Positions 27,263 through 36,024 of a stretch of 60,288 nt of DNA are shown here, in pieces. Source of the stretch: Ruminococcus sp. AM36-2AA (GTDB taxonomy: Bacteria > Bacillota > Clostridia > Lachnospirales > Lachnospiraceae); contig NZ_QTYB01000007.1 in assembly GCF_003461955.1 (NCBI RefSeq), positions 154,888 to 215,175 of the forward strand. The letters are read 5' to 3'. The position numbers and the translations under genes are program-made. Below the pieces are notes generated by a model. That model was not told the DNA's origin. It searched no databases and saw only the letters and a list, made by a program, of their open reading frames with translations. The first letter of the stretch is position 1. Each line of letters starts with the position of its first letter.

Positions 27263-28615
27263 TCATTCTTCCGAAACAATTTCTTTTTTCACACGGGTAA
27301 AGTACAGAAAGAATCCGATGTTCAGAATGATTCCCACTGTGGTAGATACCGGTGCTGCAAGACCGATCTTTGTCAGGCTGGCATCCGGCTGGATACTCAT
27401 AAAGTACGCCATTGGAAGTCGTACCAGAAGCGTCTGGATCAGGCCCTGGACCATAACCCATATGGTCTGGTTGTTTCCGTTGAAATAGCCTATCATACTG
27501 AACAGAACAGCTGTAACCAATGTCTCCGGAGCAAACCCCTTCAGATAATCAAAGCCCTTTTGGATGACGCCGGCATCTGTTGAAAAGAATCCTGCCAGCA
27601 CATCACCCTTCAGCAGGATCAGAATAAATACCAAGCATCCCACAGACAGGCCAACTCCAATTCCCGTAAGCATGGATTTTCTCGCACGTTTCGGCTTTCC
27701 TGCTCCTACGTTCTGTGAAACAAAGGAGGCCATGGACTGCATCAGGGAGCTTGGAACCAGCATGGCAAAGTTTACGATCTTACATGCAACTCCGTAACCG
27801 GAGGATGCTTCCAGACCCAGGCGATTGACAAATGCGCACAAGGCCAGGAATGAAATCTGGGTCAGGAATTCCTGAAGTGCCAGCGGCAGTCCGATCTTAA
27901 GAAAACGTCTGCACTGAGGATTCAGCCGGAAATCTTTTTTTGTAATGGTAAACGGAAGCTTCTTCTTTATCAGCAGAACTACTGCAAATACAACACTTAA
28001 GGCCTGAGCAGAAACCGTAGCAATAGCTGCTCCTGCTGCATCCATATGTAACCCGGCTACCAGTACCAGATCTCCGATCACATTTACAATACATGCCACC
28101 AGCACAAACAGCAACGGAGATTTACTGTCACCAAGGCCACGGAAAATAGCAGACAGTAGGTTATACGCAACAATAAAGAAAATTCCGCTGCCACAGATCC
28201 GTACATAAGATGCAGTCAGCGCTACCGCTTCTTCCGGTGCCTGCATCAGCACGGAGATCGGATGTGCAAAACCTACCATAACAATAAACAGCACGACAGA
28301 TATCATGGTAAAGACGATCGCAGCCCCACCGATAACGGAGCCAATCTGCTCCGGTCTTTTTTCTCCAAGATAACGTGCGATCAGAACTGTGATACCCATA
28401 GCAAACTGGATCACTACAAAGGTAACCAGATTCAGTATCTGACTTCCGGTGGAAACCGCTGACAGTCCGGATGTGGAACCGAATCTTCCAACTACAAGAA
28501 GATCGACCGCACCATAGGCAGCCTGCAGGATCAGCGCACCGAGTACCGGCATCATAAATGCAACCAGCTTCTTCAGGATATTTCCCTGGGTAAAATCTGC
28601 CTTATCATTTGTCAT
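27263..28615 (-). CDS. MATE family efflux transporter
   Basis: A 450-residue twelve-helix MATE exporter with family patterns LKKLVAFMMPVLGALILQAAYGAVDLLVVGRF in the first half and LKIGLPLALQEFLTQISFLALC in the second. The ATG at 28615 has a GGAGGG ribosome-binding site. It overlaps the end of the upstream marR gene by 11 bases, so the two are co-transcribed, the standard layout of a self-regulated drug efflux pair. No riboswitch is seen here, unlike the other MATE gene. Confidence 0.93.
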   Translation of the reverse strand: MTNDKADFTQGNILKKLVAFMMPVLGALILQAAYGAVDLLVVGRFGSTSGLSAVSTGSQILNLVTFVVIQFAMGITVLIARYLGEKRPEQIGSVIGGAAIVFTMISVVLFIVMVGFAHPISVLMQAPEEAVALTASYVRICGSGIFFIVAYNLLSAIFRGLGDSKSPLLFVLVACIVNVIGDLVLVAGLHMDAAGAAIATVSAQALSVVFAVVLLIKKKLPFTITKKDFRLNPQCRRFLKIGLPLALQEFLTQISFLALCAFVNRLGLEASSGYGVACKIVNFAMLVPSSLMQSMASFVSQNVGAGKPKRARKSMLTGIGVGLSVGCLVFILILLKGDVLAGFFSTDAGVIQKGFDYLKGFAPETLVTAVLFSMIGYFNGNNQTIWVMVQGLIQTLLVRLPMAYFMSIQPDASLTKIGLAAPVSTTVGIILNIGFFLYFTRVKKEIVSEE

Positions 28616-29057
28616 AATGTTCCCTCCTGTCACACATGATCTGATAAAATTTCCCGATGGTCCGGATCATACTGTCTGCTTCTTCTTCGGAAATCTCTGA
28701 AAGATAGGGCGCCAGACTGCTGAAATAATCCTGATCATACTTCCTGGAAAGCCTCTCTCCTTTTTCTGTTATGGAAATGTAAGTAACGCGCCCGTCATCC
28801 GGAGACGTAAGTTTCTGAAGATATCCCTTTGCCTCCATTTCTTTCACTGTTCTGGTGACACCCGGACGCGGAAGGTTCATGGCATCACTGATATCAGAGA
28901 GCCGGATATCCTTTTTTTCCCGCTGCAGAGAATGGATCACATCCAGATACTGTATGTAGGATGGCATCACCCCCTGGGGCAGTGGCGGAAGCATATCCCG
29001 GATCCGCTTTGCCTGATAAAATGCATCAAACATCCGCTTGATCTTTTCATTTGTCAT
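28605..29057 (-). CDS. MarR family transcriptional regulator
   Basis: A 150-residue winged-helix regulator. The recognition region is IRLSDISDAMNLPRPGVTRTVKEMEAKGYLQKL, followed by the wing SPDDGRVTYISITEKG, both typical of MarR. It precedes the MATE gene in a two-gene operon. A 13-bp inverted repeat overlaps its -10 box, so it probably represses its own operon until a drug-like ligand binds. Confidence 0.93.
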   Translation of the reverse strand: MTNEKIKRMFDAFYQAKRIRDMLPPLPQGVMPSYIQYLDVIHSLQREKKDIRLSDISDAMNLPRPGVTRTVKEMEAKGYLQKLTSPDDGRVTYISITEKGERLSRKYDQDYFSSLAPYLSEISEEEADSMIRTIGKFYQIMCDRREHYDK

Positions 29058-29068
29058 AAAAAAACTCC

Positions 29069-29129
29069 TTATATAATTATCTTCGTTAATTACCGTTGAT
29101 AATTATATAAGAATTTCTGATTTTGTCAA
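29069..29129 (-). promoter_or_regulatory. marR-MATE promoter with palindromic operator
   Basis: TTGACA (29124-29129), a 16-base spacer and TATAAT (29102-29107) on the minus strand. The inverted repeat TTATATAATTATC (29069-29081) and GATAATTATATAA (29098-29110) is perfect over 13 bases and covers the -10 box and start site. This is a good MarR operator candidate. Confidence 0.82.
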
Positions 29130-29226
29130 GCCTTTTGACTTTAGCTCCAGCAAAGTTGCTGTATGATACCCGTCGTACCCTTCTCTTAAACTTTCACGCG
29201 TAATGTTTCGCAATTACCTAACTATA

Positions 29227-29271
29227 AAAAGTACCGGACAGATCAAAATATCTCTGTCCGGTACTTTTTAT
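29227..29271. terminator. Terminator downstream of the GH1 remnant
   Basis: AAAAGTACCGGACAGA pairs with TCTGTCCGGTACTTTT around a 10-base loop, followed by a T-run on the plus strand and preceded by an A-run, so it is bidirectional. Confidence 0.88.
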
Positions 29272-29278
29272 GGAATCT

Positions 29279-29562
<284 letters not shown>

Positions 29563-30103
29563 GTTCTCTTCCTCTGCGCTGTACCGCTCCTCCATCATCT
29601 TCTTTGCCCTTTTTACAAGATCATACAGCACAGCCATAACGATCACATATTCTATGGTAAAACCCAGAGTATAAGCTACAAACATCTGATTGCGGGATCT
29701 TCCAAGATACAGGACGTCATAAGTTCCCGCAGAATTGATATATACGGCAGCCACCATCACAAGATACGAAAAAATTCCGGTTTTTATCACCAATTCCGGT
29801 TCAAAATACAGGCACCCAAGTATCGGAACAAGCACATAGGTAATGTATACACCTATATGATTATTCGTTCCCAGTATTCCGATAAACACCGCCGCCATAA
29901 AAAGCATATAGTCTCTCAGCAGCCGATCCGGCAAAAAACGTATCAGAATTCCCGGTGTGACAGCAATGATCAATTCAGCGATCAGTATAATCATCGTATA
30001 TTCCTGTCCAGGAACACACAACCAGTGCCAGAATCGCTACTGTACATAACCGGTAGATCCTGGTCATAAGCTGATTGACCTGTTTCATATTTTTTTCAAG
30101 CAT
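29563..30103 (-). pseudogene. N-terminal remnant of a membrane sensor kinase
   Basis: From an ATG at 30103 with a GAGGAG ribosome-binding site the frame reads MLEKNMKQVNQLMTRIYRL and a first membrane helix (TVAILALVVCSW). A frameshift near 30010-30020 moves the coding to another frame with five more helices and the linker [22 protein letters not shown]. Such linkers precede FLSNMSHEI in Lachnospiraceae histidine kinases. The kinase core is missing; the gene is fused to the GH1 remnant at about 29550-29570. It is broken twice, by the frameshift and by the deletion. Confidence 0.68.
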
Positions 30104-30217
30104 AAATTCTCCTCTGTATTTTGAGTCCCTTCAGTGTTCCAAATCCTTCCGGATTATATACTCGCTGCATACTCTTATTTTTATTGTTTCATAAAACAAA
30201 TATAGAATCTTTATCAA

Positions 30218-30257
30218 AAAAAATACCCCATATTTTCATATATGGAGTATTTTTTCG
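30218..30257. terminator. Terminator of the APC-kinase fusion gene
   Basis: AAAATACCCCATA pairs with TATGGAGTATTTT (one mismatch) and T-runs flank it on both strands. It lies just after the stop at 30275 on the minus strand. Confidence 0.8.
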
Positions 30258-30274
30258 ATATAATTTTTCACATT

Positions 30275-32362
30275 TTAAGCTTCTTTTTCCAGATTTTCTG
30301 TCAGATTAAATTTCCGTTCCACCAGTTCTTCAATAAACTGTGCCGTTGCTTCCCAGCCCAGGAGGCTGCTGTTTAAGAGAATGTCACGGGTATGACGGTC
30401 GCCACGTTTTTTGCCGGTGATGTACTCGTGTCTTGCATGCTGAGATTTTTCCACATTTTCCCATTCTTCCTCTGCTTTGTGCTGGTTTAATCCTGATCTC
30501 TTCATAACGGAAGCAATCTCATCTTCTTTTGGTGCATAGATAAACACGTTCATTACATCGGAACTGTCTTTTAAGATATAATCACTGCTTCGGCCTACGA
30601 TGACGCAGGAATTTTTTGCAAATTCGTGGATTGCCTGGAACTGGGCGTCAATAACACGATTGGAAAGGTTTGCATAGCGGACACCATAAGAAGTATCAAA
30701 AGCATAGCGGACGCCGATCCTGGTATCGGCTTCCTCTACCAGTCCTTTGTCAACACCGATTTCCTGTACGACTTTGTCCACCAGGTCACGGTCATAGTAC
30801 TCAATTCCGAAATATTCCGCAACCATACGTGCGATCTCCGGTCCGCCGCTTCCGTATTCACAGCCAACGGTAATAACAAAGTGTCTGTCCGGATATTTTG
30901 CATCCGGAAGTGCAACCGTTTCTTCCGGTACTGCTTTTGTTTCGTCTACAATAAAGATATCACGGCCAAATTCCTCGCCGTATTTTCTCTTGGAATAGAA
31001 GTAAAAGAATACTCCAAGTGCAAGCCAGATTCCTACTACGACCCACTCCTGCCATACAAGTGCCGCGGAAAAAGATGCGGGAATAATATACAGAAATGTC
31101 ATAAATCCGGCCATGATCACTGCCATGGCTCCAACAAAGCCGCCAGCTTTTACCTTATAAGGCCTTTCCATCTCCGGTTTCTTTTTTCGGAGAATACAGA
31201 AGGAAATAGATACGAACATATAGGCAATAACACAGCCAAAAGATGCAGCATCAACCAGCCATACCAGAACGCCTCTTCCAAAAAACGGCGCTGCCACACA
31301 GGCAATTCCGCAGAGGATAATGGCTGCTTCCGGCGTTTTGTTTTTTCCAAGCTTTCCGAACATCTTCGGGATCATCAGGGATTCACCCATGGAATACAGG
31401 GCACGGCTTCCACCCATCAGGAAAGAGTTCCAGGATGTGATGATTCCACATAAACCTCCGATGATCAGAACCTTACCCATCAGCGGTGACCGGAACGCGA
31501 TCTCAATGGCTTTTGCAGAGACCAGTCCGTTCTGGGAATTCATTTCCTGTGCAATGGCACTCTGCGGCATGATGTAGCAGACTGCAAAGATGATCAGCAG
31601 ATACCAGGCTACTGCAAGGAAAATAGACAACAGCATGATCTTTCCGATCTTTTTATAAGGAACACTGATTTCCTCAGCTGCCTGAGGGATAACATCAAAA
31701 CCAATAAAAAGGAATGGTGTCATGCAGGCAACTTTGAATACACTTCCCAGTGTATTTCCGGCGCCACTTTCCCACATCTGTCCTGTAATATTGGATGCAT
31801 CACCGTTTACTGCGGAACCAACTACCAGAAGGATTCCGGCGATGGCAATGATCGCTGTCAGAACGGTCTGAAGAATGGCCGCTGTTTTTGCACCCTTGAT
31901 ATTGATGATCGTGATCAGGATTGCAACACCAACGCCAAGGATGATCGTTGTCAGATAAATATCTTTTCCTGCAATGGAATACAGGTACACCTGATTGAAA
32001 TCCGGAAACAGATAGGTAATAACAGTCGGAAGTGCAGTGGCCTCAAACGCAGAGGTTGCCACATATCCGAGAATGATCATCCAGGTACATACAAAAGATC
32101 CGGTAGGACCCATGGCACGGTAACTGAATACATGCTCACCACCGCACTGCGGCATTGCAGAAGTCAGTTCCGCATAGGTAAGTCCTACAAAAAATACCAT
32201 CAGACCACCGATCAGCATGGCAATCATAGATCCGGCAAAACCGGCGGTTGTGATCCAGTCTCCGGAGTTGATGACCCAGCCCCATCCGATCATGGCTCCA
32301 AAAGCAATGACCAGGATGTCCCAGGCTCCCATTACTTTATCAAACTTCGATTTCTGTTCCAT
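30275..32362 (-). CDS. APC amino-acid permease fused to a cytidylate kinase-like domain
   Basis: A 695-residue fusion. Residues 1 to about 470 form a twelve-helix APC permease, with the substrate-binding first helix FGAMIGWGWVINSGDW and the later pattern FLFIGFDVIPQAAEEI. After a short charged linker (about 470-495) comes a cytidylate-kinase-like domain with the loop ITVGCEYGSGGPEIARMVA, then CVIVGRSSDYILKDSSDVMNVFIYAP and LLNSSLLGWE. The Walker A lysine position is Gly. The ATG at 32362 has a GAGGAGG ribosome-binding site. It follows a class III aminotransferase gene and a PucR gene. The kinase-like domain may sense nucleotide or act on the imported substrate; neither is shown. Confidence 0.9.
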   Translation of the reverse strand: MEQKSKFDKVMGAWDILVIAFGAMIGWGWVINSGDWITTAGFAGSMIAMLIGGLMVFFVGLTYAELTSAMPQCGGEHVFSYRAMGPTGSFVCTWMIILGYVATSAFEATALPTVITYLFPDFNQVYLYSIAGKDIYLTTIILGVGVAILITIINIKGAKTAAILQTVLTAIIAIAGILLVVGSAVNGDASNITGQMWESGAGNTLGSVFKVACMTPFLFIGFDVIPQAAEEISVPYKKIGKIMLLSIFLAVAWYLLIIFAVCYIMPQSAIAQEMNSQNGLVSAKAIEIAFRSPLMGKVLIIGGLCGIITSWNSFLMGGSRALYSMGESLMIPKMFGKLGKNKTPEAAIILCGIACVAAPFFGRGVLVWLVDAASFGCVIAYMFVSISFCILRKKKPEMERPYKVKAGGFVGAMAVIMAGFMTFLYIIPASFSAALVWQEWVVVGIWLALGVFFYFYSKRKYGEEFGRDIFIVDETKAVPEETVALPDAKYPDRHFVITVGCEYGSGGPEIARMVAEYFGIEYYDRDLVDKVVQEIGVDKGLVEEADTRIGVRYAFDTSYGVRYANLSNRVIDAQFQAIHEFAKNSCVIVGRSSDYILKDSSDVMNVFIYAPKEDEIASVMKRSGLNQHKAEEEWENVEKSQHARHEYITGKKRGDRHTRDILLNSSLLGWEATAQFIEELVERKFNLTENLEKEA

Positions 32363-32397
32363 ATAAAACCTCCTCTTTTCCCACTCTAACAAGCAAA

Positions 32398-32446
32398 AAT
32401 CCGCTGTCCTTTTTCCTGCATCCTTGCAGGCAGAACAGCGGATCTG
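32398..32446 (-). terminator. Terminator between the aminotransferase and permease-kinase genes
   Basis: On the minus strand ATCCGCTGT pairs with ACAGCGGAT, with an inner CCTGCA/TGCAGG stem, followed by TTTTTG. Partial read-through would set the ratio of aminotransferase to permease. Confidence 0.8.
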
Positions 32447-32467
32447 TAATTTTTGTATTCTTTTTCT

Positions 32468-33841
32468 TTAAGCTTCCATTGCCTCTTTCAGAGATGCCTC
32501 AAAGATCTCCAGGCCTTTCTCCATCTGCTCATCGGTCATAGTGAGCGGTGCAAGGAAACGAACTACATTGCCTGCTGTTCCACAGTTCTCAAGAAGGAGT
32601 CCCTTCTGGATCGCATTCTGGATCAGCTTGGCTGTAAGCTCTGTTGCCGGTTCTTTTGTTTCTTTATCTTTTACAAGCTCAATACCGATCATAGCGCCAA
32701 GTCCACGTACATCACCGATCACCGGATATTTCTCCTGCAGCTCTTTGTAGCGTTTCATGACAACCTCGCCAATGTGTCTTGCTTTTCCTGCGTAATCGTC
32801 ACGTTTCATGATATCCATAACAGCCAGTGCTGCTGCACAGGAAACCGGGTTTCCACAGAAGGTTCCACCGATGGTTCCTGCCGGTGCTGCATCCATAACT
32901 TCTGCTCTTGCTGTGATAGCGGAAATCGGAAGACCTGCACCAAGAGATTTTGCGGTTGTGATGATATCCGGTGCTGCGCCTGCTTCTGCCCAGTACTCAG
33001 ATGCATAATATCTTCCTGTTCTGCAGTTGCCACACTGAACCTCATCTGCAATCATCAGAATTCCGTTGTCATCGCAGATCTTGCGGACTGCTTTTACCCA
33101 CTCGATCGGTGCTGGGATGAATCCACCCTCGCCCTGGAACGGCTCAACGATCATGCAGGCGATCTCACTTGCAGGTGCTCCTTCGTCAAAGATTCTCTGA
33201 AGCTCATCAATATAATACTGAATTGCTTCAGCCTCTGTGTATCCTTTTGGTGCACGGTATACATATGGATATGGTGCACGGAAGATTCCTGCCGGGAACG
33301 GTCCCATACCCACTGCATATACTTTCTTGGCTGTCAGTGCCATGGTCAGGTTTGTTCTTCCATGGAAAGCACCTGTGAAACAGATCACGCCGCTTCTTTT
33401 TGTGAAGGCTTTTGCAATCTTGATGGCATTTTCATCACACTCTGCACCGGAGTTTGCAAAGTATGTTTTTTTCACATCTCCTTTGCATGGCATGATCTCA
33501 TTTAATCTCTCAGCCAGTGTTACATAGCCGTCATGCACATATACATTGAAAATTGTGTGGAAATATTTTTCAGTCTGTTTCTTTACTGCCTCAATAACTT
33601 CCGGATGGGAATATCCGATATTCAGGACGCCGACACCGCCAACCCAGTCAAGGAATTTATTTCCGTCCATATCTTCAAACATGGCTCCTGATCCCTGTTT
33701 GATACAGATCGGATATGTTTTTCCGCAAAGTGCTTTCGGGATCGCTGCGTCTCTTCTGTCAAGAAGTTCTTTTGATTTCGGTCCTGGAACCTGCTCTGTT
33801 ACAATCTCCGGTAATGCGGTTGCTAATTCTGCTGTTGTCAT
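32468..33841 (-). CDS. Class III aminotransferase, 4-aminobutyrate aminotransferase-like
   Basis: A 457-residue PLP enzyme of fold type I. It shows the PLP phosphate region YFANSGAECDENAIKIA, the Asp in LMIADEVQCGNCRTG and the Schiff-base Lys in TTAKSLGAGLPISA. Length and motifs fit GabT and other omega-amino-acid aminotransferases (GABA, beta-alanine, 5-aminovalerate, ornithine). It is the first gene after the PucR-type operator and attenuator and precedes the permease-kinase fusion, so it probably uses the amino acid brought in by that permease. The exact substrate is not certain. Confidence 0.9.
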   Translation of the reverse strand: MTTAELATALPEIVTEQVPGPKSKELLDRRDAAIPKALCGKTYPICIKQGSGAMFEDMDGNKFLDWVGGVGVLNIGYSHPEVIEAVKKQTEKYFHTIFNVYVHDGYVTLAERLNEIMPCKGDVKKTYFANSGAECDENAIKIAKAFTKRSGVICFTGAFHGRTNLTMALTAKKVYAVGMGPFPAGIFRAPYPYVYRAPKGYTEAEAIQYYIDELQRIFDEGAPASEIACMIVEPFQGEGGFIPAPIEWVKAVRKICDDNGILMIADEVQCGNCRTGRYYASEYWAEAGAAPDIITTAKSLGAGLPISAITARAEVMDAAPAGTIGGTFCGNPVSCAAALAVMDIMKRDDYAGKARHIGEVVMKRYKELQEKYPVIGDVRGLGAMIGIELVKDKETKEPATELTAKLIQNAIQKGLLLENCGTAGNVVRFLAPLTMTDEQMEKGLEIFEASLKEAMEA

Positions 33842-33911
33842 AATATTCTCCTCCTTTATCTGGTCACGGTTTTTCTGCCTGCCGGACTCCTCTCGGAGTT
33901 CTCTCCGGAAG

Positions 33912-33953
33912 CAAAAAAACAGGCGCCGGATGTGTTATCATCCGACGCCTTTG
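33912..33953 (-). terminator. Leader terminator (attenuator) of module A
   Basis: Between the promoter and the aminotransferase start, minus-strand GGCGTCGGATG pairs with CATCCGGCGCC and is followed by seven T. A smaller ACTCC-GAGA-GGAGT hairpin lies just downstream. A similar leader terminator, also starting AAAGGCG, precedes module B at 53961-54005. Confidence 0.85.
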
Positions 33954-33994
33954 TCGTTTATCTGCTGTGTTATTTTGTTTTTTGATTTAGGTAG

Positions 33995-34061
33995 ATTATA
34001 GCATTTTCCGGTACGAAATCAATAGGCCTGGTGTTGTATGTTTTTTGTGCACAGTGCACAA
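33995..34061 (-). promoter_or_regulatory. Promoter and PucR operator candidate of module A
   Basis: On the minus strand TTGATT, a 16-base spacer and TATAAT (33995-34000) form the promoter. The palindrome TTGTGCACAGTGCACAA (34045-34061) is centred about 65 bases before the expected start, a usual place for an activator site. The TGTGCA half-site recurs at the module B promoter. The pucR gene ends 7 bases upstream. Confidence 0.7.
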
Positions 34062-34067
34062 TTTCTA

Positions 34068-35276
34068 TTATCTGCGATACCGATATCGCCTGATCAGAAA
34101 CGCCATCTTCAGCTCCAGGCAGGTATCCAGGTTTTCAAGATCGCATCCCAGGATCTCCCGGATCTTTTTCAACCTGTAATTTAAGGTATTCCTGTGAAGA
34201 AACATCTCTTCTGCCGTCTTTTTGGCATTGCAGCTGCAGTTCAGATAATTTTCCAGAGTTTCACTTAAGTTTCCATCGTTCAGTTCATCTGCCTGCAGCA
34301 GCTTTCCGATTTTTTCTTCCATATAAGTATCCAGGATTCTGGAATCGTCCACATGGGAAAGTAATGTATAGATTCCCTGATCCCTGTAAAAAAATATCTG
34401 CCCCTTCAATCCGGAAACTTCTGCTGCCCGAAGTGCTGAGGAAGCTTCGTTCCGGCTGTCTTTTACCTCATCCAGATACGCCCTACTGTTTCCGGCTCCG
34501 ATCCGAAGCTCTATTCCATATTCCCGCTGTGTTCGGTCCACGATCCTGGCGAAAATTTCTTTTATATTGCTATCCTCCGCTTCTCTGTCCGGAAGCAGTG
34601 CAAGGATGGAGCCTGCCTGTGGAAGGATAAGGATATCCTGTTTTATGTAACTGGAAAACTCAGTACAGATCACACGCTTCACATTCCGTCCGGTTGTCAG
34701 GGAATCCTCGTTCTCCCATCCGCTTTCTATATTTCCGGACGCAAACGCAAATTCCGCTACAAAAAAACTCCCCTCCAGATCAATATTCAGATATCTGGCC
34801 TGTGCCATCACACGCTCCCGGCTTAAATGTTCTGCATCCAGAATAGAGGAAAACAGCTGCTCTGCGGCATTTCGGTCATTTTCTTCCAGAACAAGCCTGC
34901 GGCAGATGATCTGAGACAGATCGATCAGAGGATATTTCTCCGGAAGCTCAAAAAGAGGCAACGCTTTCTCTTCACAGTATTGCATCAGTTCCTCTGATAT
35001 CTGGCCTTCATTGATTCCAAGAGCCGTAATTCCATGCCCATACATCTGCCGGATCATCTCCATCAGCTTCCGACTGTCATCCGTAACACTGGGATTGGTC
35101 AGAACTACAAATTCGTCTCCGTGGATATAGTTTTCGATCTTATATTCACTTTTTACACATTGCAGACAGTCTGCAAAATAAATCCATCGAACAGATTGCT
35201 CCAAACCGTTTTTTCCGGCTTTCAGCTTCAGAACCTCTGTAAGCTCCGGAATCTGCATCATATCTTTACAATTCAT
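34068..35276 (-). CDS. PucR family transcriptional regulator (module A)
   Basis: A 402-residue regulator with an N-terminal PucR sensing domain (MMQIPELTEVLKLKAGKNGLEQSVRWIYFAD), a GGDEF-like central region and a C-terminal helix-turn-helix (NAKKTAEEMFLHRNTLNYRLKKIREILG). PucR proteins activate catabolic or transport genes in response to nitrogenous substrates. Its gene lies directly upstream of, and in line with, the aminotransferase and permease-kinase genes, with a palindromic operator in between. It is the paralogue of the module B regulator at 54114. Confidence 0.88.
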   Translation of the reverse strand: MNCKDMMQIPELTEVLKLKAGKNGLEQSVRWIYFADCLQCVKSEYKIENYIHGDEFVVLTNPSVTDDSRKLMEMIRQMYGHGITALGINEGQISEELMQYCEEKALPLFELPEKYPLIDLSQIICRRLVLEENDRNAAEQLFSSILDAEHLSRERVMAQARYLNIDLEGSFFVAEFAFASGNIESGWENEDSLTTGRNVKRVICTEFSSYIKQDILILPQAGSILALLPDREAEDSNIKEIFARIVDRTQREYGIELRIGAGNSRAYLDEVKDSRNEASSALRAAEVSGLKGQIFFYRDQGIYTLLSHVDDSRILDTYMEEKIGKLLQADELNDGNLSETLENYLNCSCNAKKTAEEMFLHRNTLNYRLKKIREILGCDLENLDTCLELKMAFLIRRYRYRR

Positions 35277-35282
35277 AAAGTT

Positions 35283-35591
35283 CTATTCCTCCCACTGGTG
35301 CCTTTTCATATCCACGCATCCATTTGCTTTAAATTCCACACCTTCGTCTTCCAGAAGTTCCCTCTGTTCTCTCCATCCTGGTGCAGTACGGCCTGCATGA
35401 TTCACAACTCTGTGGCAGGGATATTTCCCATAAAATTCTGCCATGCTTAAAACTTTTCCTACAAGCCTCGAATTTTTATCCCAGCCGATGAGACGTGCAA
35501 TCTGCCCGTAGGAAGCCACTTTTCCTGCCGGTATTTCTTCCACCACGGATAGTATTTCGTAGATCAGATCCTCATCCAGTATTTTTCCCAT
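35283..35591 (-). CDS. MGMT family DNA repair protein (single DNA-binding domain)
   Basis: A 102-residue protein equal to the C-terminal domain of O6-alkylguanine methyltransferase. The winged-helix part IPAGKVASYGQIARLIGW and the active-site motif PCHRVV, with its acceptor Cys, are present. Alkyltransferase-like proteins instead have Trp at that Cys. It lacks the usual N-terminal domain, as in many small Firmicute homologues. It lies downstream of the Y-family polymerase genes, which suggests a DNA-damage cluster, and 6 bases before pucR. Confidence 0.9.
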   Translation of the reverse strand: MGKILDEDLIYEILSVVEEIPAGKVASYGQIARLIGWDKNSRLVGKVLSMAEFYGKYPCHRVVNHAGRTAPGWREQRELLEDEGVEFKANGCVDMKRHQWEE

Positions 35592-35613
35592 TGTTGTTCC
35601 TCCGAAGCATTTT

Positions 35614-36024
35614 TTATTTTATATCCACAATTCTTCCCAGGTCAATCTTCGTTCCATCTGTCAGAAAGATTTTCTGGCTGCAGTCGTCAATCTTTTTTAT
35701 CTGCCCGGTGACGGTTACATAGGAGCCTCCCTCTTTCCGGTCATCCGGCTGGAAATAGATGATGGTGACGGACTCTGTTCTCTCCCTGTCGGCTATCAGC
35801 TGCCGGAGTTTTTCATCCAGTTCCTGCTTTTTGTCTTCGGAAAGCTGTACCCAGTTATCGGTGAGTCTGGCTGTTTCCCGGATTGCGTCTTCATAGCCGG
35901 TAAGGGCTGCAAAGGGGGAAAACTGTGCAGCTCGGTCATAGAGGGGCATCTGTGGGTGTGTTTTTGAAACATGGTGAGGCAGGTTTATGATGTCCTGGTA
36001 TTTGCCTTTTGGTTTCTTTTCCAT
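35614..36024 (-). CDS. YolD-like family protein
   Basis: A 136-residue protein. The family pattern is seen in INLPHHVSKTHPQMPLYDRAAQFSPFAALTGYEDAI, followed by a small beta domain (ERTESVTIIYFQPDDRKEGG). YolD proteins are regularly encoded beside Y-family polymerases (yolD-uvrX, yqjW-yqjX) and are thought to be a UmuD-like accessory. The gene follows the polymerase with no gap, so the pair is coupled. Confidence 0.88.
   Translation of the reverse strand: MEKKPKGKYQDIINLPHHVSKTHPQMPLYDRAAQFSPFAALTGYEDAIRETARLTDNWVQLSEDKKQELDEKLRQLIADRERTESVTIIYFQPDDRKEGGSYVTVTGQIKKIDDCSQKIFLTDGTKIDLGRIVDIK

Noticed and set aside
33912..33953. Known riboswitch in the module A leader
   Set aside because: Only a terminator and a small hairpin are seen; no glycine, lysine, SAM, T-box or other familiar aptamer blocks.
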